A stretch of 64,000 bases of DNA. Source: CBDCCV01 sp965215025 (GTDB lineage: Bacteria > Bacteroidota > Rhodothermia > Rhodothermales > Salinibacteraceae). Below the pieces are notes generated by a model. That model was not told the DNA's origin and did no database searches. It saw only the letters and a list, made by a program, of their open reading frames with translations. The position numbers were made by a program, and so were the translations under genes. This document shows positions 1 through 9,107 of this stretch, in pieces (the first letter of the stretch is position 1; every line of letters starts with the position of its first letter). The stretch spans positions 1,302,001 to 1,366,000 of the forward strand of contig CBDCCV010000002.1 in assembly GCA_965215025.1 (NCBI GenBank). The letters run 5' to 3'.

Positions 1-465
1 CCGTACGTGAACACGACGGGCCGCAACGACCTCACGCTCATGAAGGCCGCGCATGATGCGCAGCGCGTGTACTTCTACGCCGAGACGCGCGAAGCCTTGA
101 CGTCAAGTCAAGATTCCCTCTGGATGCAGCTCCTCATCGACGCGGACCAGGACGCCTCGACGGGGCCGTACGGCTACGACTACCGCGTCAACCACCGCGT
201 GCAGAGCGACTCCACGACTACGCTCGAATCGTTCACCGGCGAAGGGTGGGCGCCTGCCGCGACAGTCCCGTACCGGGTGGAGAACAACCGGCTCATGCTG
301 GCCCTTCCTCGCACCGCTCTCGGAGAAGCAGAAGCCGTCGCGCTCGACTTCCATTGGACCGACAACGCCGCGCTCTCCGGCAATCCGGGAGTATTTTTCC
401 TGAACGGCGACCACGCCCCGGAGCGGCGGGCCAACTATCGCTACGAAGCGGAACGTGGAATCTGA
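1..465 (+). CDS. C-terminal part of a secreted carbohydrate-active protein (CBM9/DOMON-like domain)
   Basis: The reading frame is open from the window edge and stops at 463-465, so only about 154 C-terminal residues are visible. The fragment reads as an all-beta module (VYFYAETREAL, then WMQLLIDADQDASTG, then FFLNGDHAPERRANYRYE). This is typical of the CBM9/DOMON-like domains found at the C-terminus of polysaccharide-degrading enzymes in Bacteroidota. It lies just upstream of two rhamnosidase genes in the same direction, which supports a glycan-related role. The catalytic part and signal peptide lie outside the window, so the enzyme class cannot be named. Confidence 0.6.
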   Translation, partial: PYVNTTGRNDLTLMKAAHDAQRVYFYAETREALTSSQDSLWMQLLIDADQDASTGPYGYDYRVNHRVQSDSTTTLESFTGEGWAPAATVPYRVENNRLMLALPRTALGEAEAVALDFHWTDNAALSGNPGVFFLNGDHAPERRANYRYEAERGI

Positions 466-569
466 CGGAAATGAAGACCTGCGTGCTGTGCAGATCTCCT
501 GGTTTTGAGAAGCAGTCCCGGTTTTGAAGTGCGTTCTTGCCAAGGGTGAACAGAACCGACTCCCGCCCC

Positions 570-3500
570 ATGAAGCATCTGCTCGCTGCGGTTGCGCTGT
601 GCGCCGCCATCTTCCTTTTCGCAGCCACGTCGCCTCCTGAGGCCTACGCACAGACTCGACGGGCAGACTCGAACAACTCGCCTACGCTGTCGGCTGGCAG
701 CACGTTAACAGCGCTCTGGGACCGATTTACCGATCCCGTTCCCGCCGCGCGGCCGGGCGTCTACTGGTACTTCCTCGACGGCAACCAGGACCGCGAGGCC
801 ATGACGGACGACCTCGAGGCGATGGCCGAGGCCGGGATCGGCCACGTGCTCTTCCTCGAAGTGGATTTAGGCGTCCCCCGCGGCCCCATAGAGTTCATGA
901 GCGACGAATGGCAGGCGAACTTCGCGCACGCCGTCGCGGAAGCCGAACGGCTGGGAATCCAGCTGACGCTGGGGGCAGGGCCAGGCTGGGCCGGGAGCGG
1001 CGGCCCGTGGGTGCGCCCCGAGGAATCGATGAAGCACCTTATGGCTTCGCAGACGCCCGTGACCGGGCCAACGTCTTTCCGTGACACGCTCGCGGTGCCG
1101 CCGCCGCGGCCTCCCAGTCCGTTCGCCGGCCTCTCGCCCGAGCTGGCCGCGCTGCGCGCCGCGTGGTGGCGCGACGTAGCCGTACTCGCCGTGCCTCACG
1201 CCGACGCCGACACATCAGGGTGCGCCCTCGGAAACCTCAACGTCAAGGCCCTTTTCGAAACCAAGCCTTACTCAATCTGGAAGTACGTCCCGCGCTACGT
1301 TCCGGCGCCCGACGCGGCAGCCCCCTCGTGCGCAGCGGCCGTTGACCCTGATGAGATTATTGACCTCACCGGACGCATGGACCGCGCGGGGCGTCTGATG
1401 TGGGACGTGCCTGCGGGCAAGTGGACGATCTTCCGGCTTGCCGCCCGGAGCACGGGCGTCACGACACGGCCGGCGCCGCGCCCTGGCCACGGCTTCGAGG
1501 TGGACAAGCTGGCGCCTGGCGCGTTCGCGGCTCATTTCCGCTCGTTCCACGAGCCGCTTTTGGAGCGAACCGGCCCGCCCACTGGCGAGGCCGGATGGAC
1601 ACGGCTTCACCTCGACAGCTGGGAGATGAGTTCGCAGAACTGGACGGCCGGTTTTCGCGAGGCCTTTCGCGACCGGCGCGGGTACGATCCCCTCCCCTAC
1701 CTCCCGGCGTACTACGGCACGGTGGTCGGCTCGCGCGAGACGACCGAGCGGTTCCTGTGGGATGTGAGGAAGACAGCGCAGGAACTCCTCCTGGAGAACT
1801 ACGCAGCGTCCATCCGGGACCTCGCGCACGAGCATGGGCTGCTCTACTCAAACCAGCCTTACGACATGAACCCGGCCGGCGACATCGATCTTGGTGCCGT
1901 GGCCGACATTCCGTCCTGCGAGTCTTGGGCAGCCGGCATTGGGACCGACACGGTGTACGGCTGCCTCGAGGCCGTCTCGATTGCCAACGTGATGGGGCGC
2001 CCGGTGGTGCAGGCTGAGGCGTTCACCTCGATGCCGAGCGGGCTGGTCTACTCGCCGCGCCGGATGAAAAGCCAGACCGACTGGGCCTTCGCACTGGGCA
2101 TAAACGCGCTCTTCTTCCACACTTTTACGCACCAGCCCCTCGGCGCCGACGCCCAGCCCGGCATCACGCTGGGGCCGCACGGGATCCACTGGCACCGCCA
2201 TCAAGCGTGGTGGCCTTGGGTGCAGCCCTACCACGACTACGTTCACCGGCTTTCCTCGCTCCTGCGTACTGGGACGTCGGTCAACGACATCCTCTACCTT
2301 ACCCCCGAAGGTGCCCCGCACATTTTCCTCCCGCCCGAGGATGCGATGGTGGGCGAGGGCGTGCTCCGATACAAACGGGGCTACCGATTCGACGCCATCT
2401 CGCCGCGCCTCCTCGCCCAGCACGCAACGGTCCGGAACGGCCAGATTACGTTCGAGGACGGCTCATCTTACACGGTCCTCGTGCTGCCCGACCAGCCCAC
2501 CATGACGCCCAAGGCAATCGCTGTCGTGGAGCGGCTCGTCGCCGAGGGCGCAACGGTTGTTGGCAACCCGCCAAGCCGGTCGCCCAGCCTCTCCGGCGGG
2601 CTTGCCGCCGATGACACGGTCCGCCAACGAGCCGCTCGGCTCTGGGGGGATGAAGACCAGCCGCCTAAGACCGTCACGCAACGACGCCATGGAGACGGGC
2701 GCGTCGTCTGGGGCGCCCCGCTCGCTGCACCACCTGGCGACCGCCTGTATTCCTCCTACGCCCAGACCGCCCGCCTCCTGAGCGACATGGGCGTGCCCGA
2801 GGACCTCTCCTCAAACGTCCCCCTCCGGTTCCTTCACCGGCGCGTGGGCACCTTTGACATCTACTTCGTGAGCAACCCGGCAGATTCGCTTGTCAACGCC
2901 GCAGTAACGGTGCGCGTCCAGCAGCAGGACCAGGCTGAGGTGTGGGACCCGCTCTCCGGCACGCGCCGCCGGGTCGAGGTCGTCCCGACGAACCACAACC
3001 GGCGGCAGGTCAACCTCACGCTCGCACCATTCGGTTCGGCCGTCGTCGTATTTCATTCAGAGGCCTCCAGCAGGACACCGCGTGCCGCGGCAGCATCTTC
3101 CGAGCAGGCCGTCCCGATCTCAGGGCCGTGGACCGTCGCGTTTGACCCGGCGCGCGGAGGGCCGCAGGAGAGCGTCCGTTGGGACCGGCTCACGCCGTGG
3201 GACGAAAGCCCCGCCGAGGGCATCCGGTACTATTCGGGCGTTGCTCGCTACACGACGACGTTCGACGCTCCCGCGGCTGCGCTGGCGGGAGCCGCCGTTG
3301 ACCTCGGTGACGTCTACGAGGTCGCCCGGGTATCGGTCAACGGAGTCGCACTCGACACGATCTGGACTCATCCCCTTCGGGCTACCATCCCGCCCGACCT
3401 CCTCCAACGCGAGGGGAACACGCTCACAGTCGAGGTGGCGAACAACTGGAACAACCGCCTCGTCGGGGATAGCCGCCCTGGCGCTGCCCACCGCACGCTG

Positions 3501-3650
3501 ACCTTTCCGTCTGGCCTTCTTGGCGGCGGTCCCATTGAGGCGGGACGCCATTCGTTCATGACATCGCAGTGGTACGATCAAGAGCCGCGTCCTCTTCAGC
3601 AGTCGGGCCTGATTGGCCCGGTGACGCTGGTGGTGCCGCAAGCGCAGTAG
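570..3650 (+). CDS. GH106-type alpha-L-rhamnosidase, secreted
   Basis: The ATG at 570 opens a clear signal peptide (MKHLLAAVALCAAIFLF, cleavage near AYA-Q). An in-frame TTG at 537 would only add 11 residues before it, so 570 is preferred. After about residue 60 comes the GH106 opening block PGVYWYFLDGNQDREAM followed by DDLEAMAEAGIGHVLF, then GPGWAGSGGPWVRPEESMKH. The central barrel contains LHLDSWEMSSQNWTAGF and VVQAEAFTS, typical of GH106. A C-terminal beta-sandwich (ARVSVNGVALDTIW, NRLVGDSRPG) completes the usual 1,000-residue length. GH106 enzymes release terminal L-rhamnose from complex glycans. It is followed 104 bp later by a second, divergent family member. Confidence 0.85.
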   Translation: MKHLLAAVALCAAIFLFAATSPPEAYAQTRRADSNNSPTLSAGSTLTALWDRFTDPVPAARPGVYWYFLDGNQDREAMTDDLEAMAEAGIGHVLFLEVDLGVPRGPIEFMSDEWQANFAHAVAEAERLGIQLTLGAGPGWAGSGGPWVRPEESMKHLMASQTPVTGPTSFRDTLAVPPPRPPSPFAGLSPELAALRAAWWRDVAVLAVPHADADTSGCALGNLNVKALFETKPYSIWKYVPRYVPAPDAAAPSCAAAVDPDEIIDLTGRMDRAGRLMWDVPAGKWTIFRLAARSTGVTTRPAPRPGHGFEVDKLAPGAFAAHFRSFHEPLLERTGPPTGEAGWTRLHLDSWEMSSQNWTAGFREAFRDRRGYDPLPYLPAYYGTVVGSRETTERFLWDVRKTAQELLLENYAASIRDLAHEHGLLYSNQPYDMNPAGDIDLGAVADIPSCESWAAGIGTDTVYGCLEAVSIANVMGRPVVQAEAFTSMPSGLVYSPRRMKSQTDWAFALGINALFFHTFTHQPLGADAQPGITLGPHGIHWHRHQAWWPWVQPYHDYVHRLSSLLRTGTSVNDILYLTPEGAPHIFLPPEDAMVGEGVLRYKRGYRFDAISPRLLAQHATVRNGQITFEDGSSYTVLVLPDQPTMTPKAIAVVERLVAEGATVVGNPPSRSPSLSGGLAADDTVRQRAARLWGDEDQPPKTVTQRRHGDGRVVWGAPLAAPPGDRLYSSYAQTARLLSDMGVPEDLSSNVPLRFLHRRVGTFDIYFVSNPADSLVNAAVTVRVQQQDQAEVWDPLSGTRRRVEVVPTNHNRRQVNLTLAPFGSAVVVFHSEASSRTPRAAAASSEQAVPISGPWTVAFDPARGGPQESVRWDRLTPWDESPAEGIRYYSGVARYTTTFDAPAAALAGAAVDLGDVYEVARVSVNGVALDTIWTHPLRATIPPDLLQREGNTLTVEVANNWNNRLVGDSRPGAAHRTLTFPSGLLGGGPIEAGRHSFMTSQWYDQEPRPLQQSGLIGPVTLVVPQAQ

Positions 3651-3754
3651 GCCTCTCGCCCTGCAAGCGAGCCAGCTGTCAAGACCGCGCTGCAAACACG
3701 ATCCGACACGGGTAGCGGCGCTTCAATATTTTGCATCTCATAAAGAGATTTTCC

Positions 3755-6700
3755 ATGGAAACAGATCCCCCACGACGCCCAAGAAGCAGTGCGATCACGC
3801 GGCGCGACTTTCTGCAACGCTCCGCCGCAGCGACCGGGCTGGTGCTGACGCCGCCCCCCCTCAGGCGGTGGGCCTTGGGCAGCCCCCAAGCGGTGAATAT
3901 AGACGAGTTGAAAAAAGGCTTTGCTACGCCCCCGGAAGCGACGAAGCCGTGGGTATACTGGTACTGGATCAACGACAACGTCTCCCGCGAAGGGATCACG
4001 CGCGACCTCGAGGCGATGGCCCAGGTGGGCATCGGCGAAGCGCTCATCGGCAACATCTTTAGAGACGAGTCGGTGCCCGGACAGCCTGATCAGGTAGTTG
4101 GGTCCGTAAGGCTCCTCAGCGAGGAATGGTGGGGCCTGGTGGAGCACGCCGTGCAGGAGGGCGCGCGGCTGGGCGTTCACATCGGGTTTTTCAACAGCCC
4201 CGGCTGGAGCCAGTCGGGCGGTCCGTGGGTCGAGCCGGAGCAGTCCATGCGTCACCTTGTGACGTCTGAAACGCGGCTGACCGGACCGCAGCCATTCGAA
4301 GGCCGCCTGCCTGTTCCGGACGTCCCGGAAGCGGCTCTGGAAGCGATAGAGCAGCATACCGCAGCATCAGCCGCGTTCCCCTTCGAGGACGTCGCCGTGC
4401 TTGCCTTTCCCGCTCCCGCGCACGATGCGGACGTCCTCTCAGCCCGTGCACCCCGCGTACGCACAACCCCCACGGCGGAGGGAGTCGAGCGCATGGTGGA
4501 CGGCGACCCTGACACGAGCTTCATGTTTCCGGAAGGGGCGGCGGTAGAGGAGCCGTTCGTCGTGGAGCTGGAACTGGATGAGCCGTTTACGGCGCGAAGC
4601 CTGACGCTGTACCCGGCCCAGGTGCCGTTCGCCGTCGAGGTGGAGTTGCTGGCCGCCGGCGACGAGGGGCCGTTCCGCACAGTGCGCGTCTTCACGCTTG
4701 ACCGCAGCAATCCCCGGCTGCCGGTCGGCGCAACGCCCTACGGGCCGGTAGCGGTGGCTTTTCCGGCGGTGGAAGCGCGGCGCTTCCGCCTCGCGTTTAC
4801 TGGACTGAAGGGCGAGAGCGGCGGGGGTCTCGCCGAGATCGGCCTCTCGGGCGCGGCCCGGCTGGAGCGCTACGTCGAGAAGCGCCTCGACAAGATGCAC
4901 CCAACGCCGCTGCCTCTCTGGGACGCCTACCTCTGGCCGGATCCCCCCGAGTTCGACGCGGCAGATCTCGCTGTCGCACCCAGCCAGGTGCGCGACATCA
5001 GCGAGCACCTCGCGCCCGATGGGACGCTGCGGTGGAGCGTCCCCGACGGCGAGTGGATCGTTCTGCGCACCGGCATGGCGCCTACCGGCGTCACGAACGC
5101 CCCGGCCTCGCCTGAGGGCACCGGCCTGGAGGTGAGCAAGCTCGACCGCGCGGCCGTCGAAGTCCACTTCGACGCGTACGTTGGCCAGCTCCTGGAGCGC
5201 CTCTCAGAAGACGAGAAAGAGACCTTTCGCCACGTCGTGGCCGACAGCTACGAAACCGGCGCGGAAAACTGGACGGACGGCTTTGCCGAGACGTTCCGTG
5301 AGCGCTACAGCTACGACCCGACCCCGTGGCTCCCCGTCCTCACCGGGCGGATCGTCGGCAGCGCGGATCAGTCGGAGCGCTTTCTCTGGGACCTGCGCCG
5401 CCTCGTGGCCGACCTCGTCGCCTACAACTACGTGGGCGGCTTGCGCGAGGAGGCGCACGCGCACGGCCTCAAGCTGTGGCTGGAGAACTACGGCCACTGG
5501 GGCTTTCCCGCCGAGTTCCTCCAGTACGGCGGGCAGGCCGACCATGTCAGCGGCGAGTTCTGGGCGACGGGCGAGCTGGGCAGCATCGAGCTGCGCGCGG
5601 CGGCCTCCTGCTCCCACATCTACGGCAAGCCGGTCACGTCTGCCGAGGCCTTCACCGGCGGGCCGGCCTGGACGGGCCACCCCTACGCGCTTAAGAAACG
5701 CGGCGACTGGGCCTACACCGAGGGCATCAACCACTTCGTCCTCCACGTCTACATCCACCAGCCCTGGGAGGAGCGCCGCCCGGGCATGAGCGAGTGGTTC
5801 GGCACGGAGTTTAACCGCCACAACACCTGGTTCGACCAGAGCCGCGCCTGGATCGACTACCTGCGTCGCTGCCACTTCCTCTTGCAGCAGGGACGGTACG
5901 TCGCCGACGTGGCCTACTTCATCGGCGAGGACGTGCCGAAGATGACCGGCACCACCGAGCCGCCGCTCCCGCCGGGCTACGCGTTCGACTACATCAACGC
6001 GGAGGTCATCCTAAACCGGCTGGAGGTAAAAGACGGACGCTTCACGTTGCCTGGCGGCCCCTCGTACCGCCTGCTCGTGCTGCCCCCCTTGAAGACGATG
6101 CGCCCCGAGTTGCTGCGCAAGCTCCGCGACCTCGTGGCGGCAGGCGGCGCCGTCCTGGGACCGCCCCCCGAGCGCTCGCCCAGCCTCGAAAATTACCCGG
6201 CGGCCGACGAGGAAGTCCGCGCTCTGGCCGCCGAGCTTTGGACCGGCTGCGACGAAGAAGGCACGCCCCATGCACGCTTCGGCAACGGACAGGCCTTCTG
6301 TGACACGGACATGGAGGCGGCGCTCGACGCCTTGAGCACGCCGCCGGACGTCGTTGCTCCAGAGCACATCTTGTGGACGCACCGCTCCACGCCCGACGCG
6401 GAGATCTACTTTCTCTCCAACCAGAACGATCAGGCCACCTCGGTGGCGCCGGTGTTTCGCGTCACGGGCAGCGTCCCGGCGTTGTGGCATCCGGACGATG
6501 GGCGCATTGTGGAAACCGCCCGCTACGCTTCTGCCCCGCACGGCCTCCGGGTGCCCCTGGAGCTGGCTCCGCGAGGCTCCGTCTTCGTAGTGTTCCGGAA
6601 GCCATCTGACGAGGCGCCCGCCGTGGTGCAGATGAGCCGGAACGGGCAGCCGCTCAGAGAAGAGGAGGAGGTGCCGCCGGACCGGGGCAGCCTGCTTCGC

Positions 6701-7357
6701 CTTCCGGAGGTCACGCGCCGGCCGGAGGGTGGGCTTGCCGCCGAGGTCGGCGCAGACGGCTCTTACCGCCTGCAGCTGGCGAGCGGAGCCACGCGCTCGT
6801 TCGAGGTCGAGGCCCTTCCCGCTCCTCTGGAGATCGAAGGCCCCTGGGAGGTTCGCTTTCCCAAGAACATGGACGTCCCGGAGCGCCTCACCCTCGACGC
6901 GCTAAAGTCGTGGACCGAGCACGGCGATGCCGCCGTCAAGCACTTCTCCGGAACGGCCACCTACGTGGAGACCTTCGATCTCCCTGGCAACCGCCTGAGT
7001 GAGGACCGCGCGCTTTACCTGGACCTTGGGGAGGTGCACGTGCTGGCCGAGGTGATCCTAAACGGGCAGAACCTGGGCGTGCTCTGGAAGCCCCCCTTCG
7101 TGCTGGACATCACCGACGCAGCAAAGGCGGGCACGAACACGCTGGAGGTGCGCGTGACGAACACGTGGCTCAACCGGATGGTCGGCGACCTGAAGTATCC
7201 GGACGACTTTCCCGAACTCCCCGGCCAGCCTCGGCAAGCGAAGGGCTTCGAGACGTGGGCCAGCGTCCCGCGCGTGAGCAAGGACGATGCGCTCCAGCCG
7301 TCTGGGCTGGTCGGCCCCGTGACGCTACGGAGCGCAGCACGCGTTCGCGTCGCTTAA
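3755..7357 (+). CDS. GH106-type alpha-L-rhamnosidase with Tat signal
   Basis: The start at ATG 3755 is preceded by an AAAGAG ribosome-binding site 8 nt upstream. The N-terminus has a twin-arginine motif (ITRRDFLQRSAAATG, RR at about residues 16-17), so export in folded form by Tat is predicted. The GH106 blocks are present: KPWVYWYWINDNVSREGI, GFFNSPGWSQSGGPW, and the catalytic region VADSYETGAENWTDGF through VTSAEAFTGG. Between about residues 230 and 375 an extra discoidin-like beta domain (MVDGDPDTSFMF, ARRFRLAFTG) interrupts the fold. At about 1,200 residues it is longer than the first GH106 in this locus. The gene ends 115 bp before the convergent sulfatase gene. Confidence 0.85.
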   Translation: METDPPRRPRSSAITRRDFLQRSAAATGLVLTPPPLRRWALGSPQAVNIDELKKGFATPPEATKPWVYWYWINDNVSREGITRDLEAMAQVGIGEALIGNIFRDESVPGQPDQVVGSVRLLSEEWWGLVEHAVQEGARLGVHIGFFNSPGWSQSGGPWVEPEQSMRHLVTSETRLTGPQPFEGRLPVPDVPEAALEAIEQHTAASAAFPFEDVAVLAFPAPAHDADVLSARAPRVRTTPTAEGVERMVDGDPDTSFMFPEGAAVEEPFVVELELDEPFTARSLTLYPAQVPFAVEVELLAAGDEGPFRTVRVFTLDRSNPRLPVGATPYGPVAVAFPAVEARRFRLAFTGLKGESGGGLAEIGLSGAARLERYVEKRLDKMHPTPLPLWDAYLWPDPPEFDAADLAVAPSQVRDISEHLAPDGTLRWSVPDGEWIVLRTGMAPTGVTNAPASPEGTGLEVSKLDRAAVEVHFDAYVGQLLERLSEDEKETFRHVVADSYETGAENWTDGFAETFRERYSYDPTPWLPVLTGRIVGSADQSERFLWDLRRLVADLVAYNYVGGLREEAHAHGLKLWLENYGHWGFPAEFLQYGGQADHVSGEFWATGELGSIELRAAASCSHIYGKPVTSAEAFTGGPAWTGHPYALKKRGDWAYTEGINHFVLHVYIHQPWEERRPGMSEWFGTEFNRHNTWFDQSRAWIDYLRRCHFLLQQGRYVADVAYFIGEDVPKMTGTTEPPLPPGYAFDYINAEVILNRLEVKDGRFTLPGGPSYRLLVLPPLKTMRPELLRKLRDLVAAGGAVLGPPPERSPSLENYPAADEEVRALAAELWTGCDEEGTPHARFGNGQAFCDTDMEAALDALSTPPDVVAPEHILWTHRSTPDAEIYFLSNQNDQATSVAPVFRVTGSVPALWHPDDGRIVETARYASAPHGLRVPLELAPRGSVFVVFRKPSDEAPAVVQMSRNGQPLREEEEVPPDRGSLLRLPEVTRRPEGGLAAEVGADGSYRLQLASGATRSFEVEALPAPLEIEGPWEVRFPKNMDVPERLTLDALKSWTEHGDAAVKHFSGTATYVETFDLPGNRLSEDRALYLDLGEVHVLAEVILNGQNLGVLWKPPFVLDITDAAKAGTNTLEVRVTNTWLNRMVGDLKYPDDFPELPGQPRQAKGFETWASVPRVSKDDALQPSGLVGPVTLRSAARVRVA

Positions 7358-7472
7358 CCGAACAAGAAGCCGAAGACGCTATGGATCAGAGAAAAATTGC
7401 ATAGGAGGAAACGCCTGTCTTCCTTTGTCAATTTGGCTTTGCACCATGTCCCAAAGCAGTTCGTGATGAAGT

Positions 7473-9050
7473 TCACCGCCTGTCCTCGCTCGGCGCGGGT
7501 TGCTTGCTGCGCCGCTCAATCTGCGCGGGGTCGAAGGGATCATCGGTCCGGGTTATCCACTGCTGCAAGGCGGTCTTCAGCCGCTGCTGCTCTTCGGCGT
7601 AAGCCGGATCGTCTGCGAGGTTGTTCAACTCGTACGGGTCCTGCTCGATGTTGTACAGCTCCTCCTTCGGGCGATGGATCGTGTTCTGCAAGGCCTCATA
7701 CGGCTCCGGCGCTTCCCCTCTGGCCTCGACGACGGCGTCGTAGATGAGCGTTCCCCACCCTTCCTCTTCGGTCAAATCGGCGGGGAAGCGATAGGTCTTG
7801 TCCGGCCACAGGTTCAGGATGTAGTGGTACCGGCCGTCGAGCGCGGAGCGGCTGGGATACCAGTCGCGCTCCGGCGGGCCATGCGAGTTGTGCTCGGTAA
7901 AGAGCACGTCGCGCCACGACGACGGCGTCTCACCAGTCAGCCACGCACGCAGCGAGCGCCCCTGCACCGTCTCTGGCGCCTCCAAGTCAAGGGCGTCGAG
8001 CATCGTGGGCATCAGGTCAACGAGGCTGGTGAGCGCGTCGGTGCGGCGGTTGCGCACCACCCCCGGCCCGCTGACGATGAGCGGCACGTGGGTGCCCATG
8101 TAGTACGCCGTTGCCTTTCCGCGCGGGTACGCCCAGCCGTGGTCGCTCGTGAAGATGACGAGGGTTTCGTCGCTCCGGCCGCTCGCCTTTAGGGCGTCGA
8201 GCGTGGCGCCCACGGCGGCGTCGAGGGCGTTTATGCTACTGAAGTACGCGGCCAGATCCTGCCGCGCCTTAGGCGTGTCGGGGAAGAGCGGCGGCATATC
8301 CACGTCCTCTGGTGCGACGCGGGGAACGCCCTCGAAGGAGGCATCGAACCGCCGGTGCGTGTTGCCGATGTTCATCTGAAGAAAAAACGGCCGGTCGCCC
8401 GCCTCCTGAAGGAACGTGTTGACGTCGCGGCGAATGTTTTCCAGCGATCCCTTTGCGGGAAGGCGCCGCTGGAAGGGGAATTTCCAGGGCGGACTCAGGT
8501 GCCACTTCTGGGTGATGCCTGTGTAAAACCCGGCCTGCTTCAGGATCTCAGGGAGCGTGGCGATGTCCTCGTGCACCCCGACGCGGTCCGCCGTGCTGGA
8601 TTGCCTGCCGAACTCGGACGCCGGATCCGTGATCTTCGGAGTGATGGTGTTGCGCCAGTGGCCGTTGCTGTGCGGGTACATGCCCGTCAGGATCGAGCCG
8701 CGCGAAGGCGAGCAAGAAGCGCTGGCCGCGTGGGCCTTCGTGAAGAGCACGCCCTGAGCAGCCAGGCTGTCGAGCACGGGCGTCGTCACGGCCTCTGTGC
8801 CGAGCGCGCCGAGGTGCGCGCTCATGTCGTCGGCCAGGATGAGGAGGACGTTTTTCGCGCCGTATTGCCCGGCGGCGGACGAGCGCGCGAGGCGCTGCTC
8901 GCTCCCCTGTGCCGCTGCCCGCTGCGCCCCACCACCGGCGACGCTCGCCAGCGCGCAGACGAGAAGCAGCGCGCCGCCCCACCAGCGCCGGCTCTGAAGC
9001 CATCGCCGAGCGAGGCGTCCGTCCTTCGAAGCGCTGATCGTTTCTCGCAT
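7473..9050 (-). CDS. Sulfatase (type I, formylglycine-dependent)
   Basis: This is a 525-residue exported sulfatase. The signal peptide has a twin-Trp/Gly start and hydrophobic core (GGALLLVCALASVAGG, cleavage near AAAQ). The metal-binding start of the alkaline phosphatase-like fold is seen at NVLLILADDM (residues 67-76), and the maturation motif is CSPSR with Cys113, the residue expected to be converted to formylglycine. Later blocks GMYPHSNGHWRN and VIFTSDHGWAYPRGKATAY fit the S1 family. The sequence resembles sulfatases related to heparan N-sulfatase, but the sugar specificity cannot be read from it. It is the last gene of the long minus-strand operon (57 bp after the preceding gene), which ties it to desulfation of the target glycan. 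Confidence 0.88.
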   Translation of the reverse strand: MRETISASKDGRLARRWLQSRRWWGGALLLVCALASVAGGGAQRAAAQGSEQRLARSSAAGQYGAKNVLLILADDMSAHLGALGTEAVTTPVLDSLAAQGVLFTKAHAASASCSPSRGSILTGMYPHSNGHWRNTITPKITDPASEFGRQSSTADRVGVHEDIATLPEILKQAGFYTGITQKWHLSPPWKFPFQRRLPAKGSLENIRRDVNTFLQEAGDRPFFLQMNIGNTHRRFDASFEGVPRVAPEDVDMPPLFPDTPKARQDLAAYFSSINALDAAVGATLDALKASGRSDETLVIFTSDHGWAYPRGKATAYYMGTHVPLIVSGPGVVRNRRTDALTSLVDLMPTMLDALDLEAPETVQGRSLRAWLTGETPSSWRDVLFTEHNSHGPPERDWYPSRSALDGRYHYILNLWPDKTYRFPADLTEEEGWGTLIYDAVVEARGEAPEPYEALQNTIHRPKEELYNIEQDPYELNNLADDPAYAEEQQRLKTALQQWITRTDDPFDPAQIERRSKQPAPSEDRR

Positions 9051-9107
9051 CGGGTTCGCTATGTCTGGTGTTCGGAGTCGCTCAACAACGTCTCAGCGCG
9101 CCTCGAA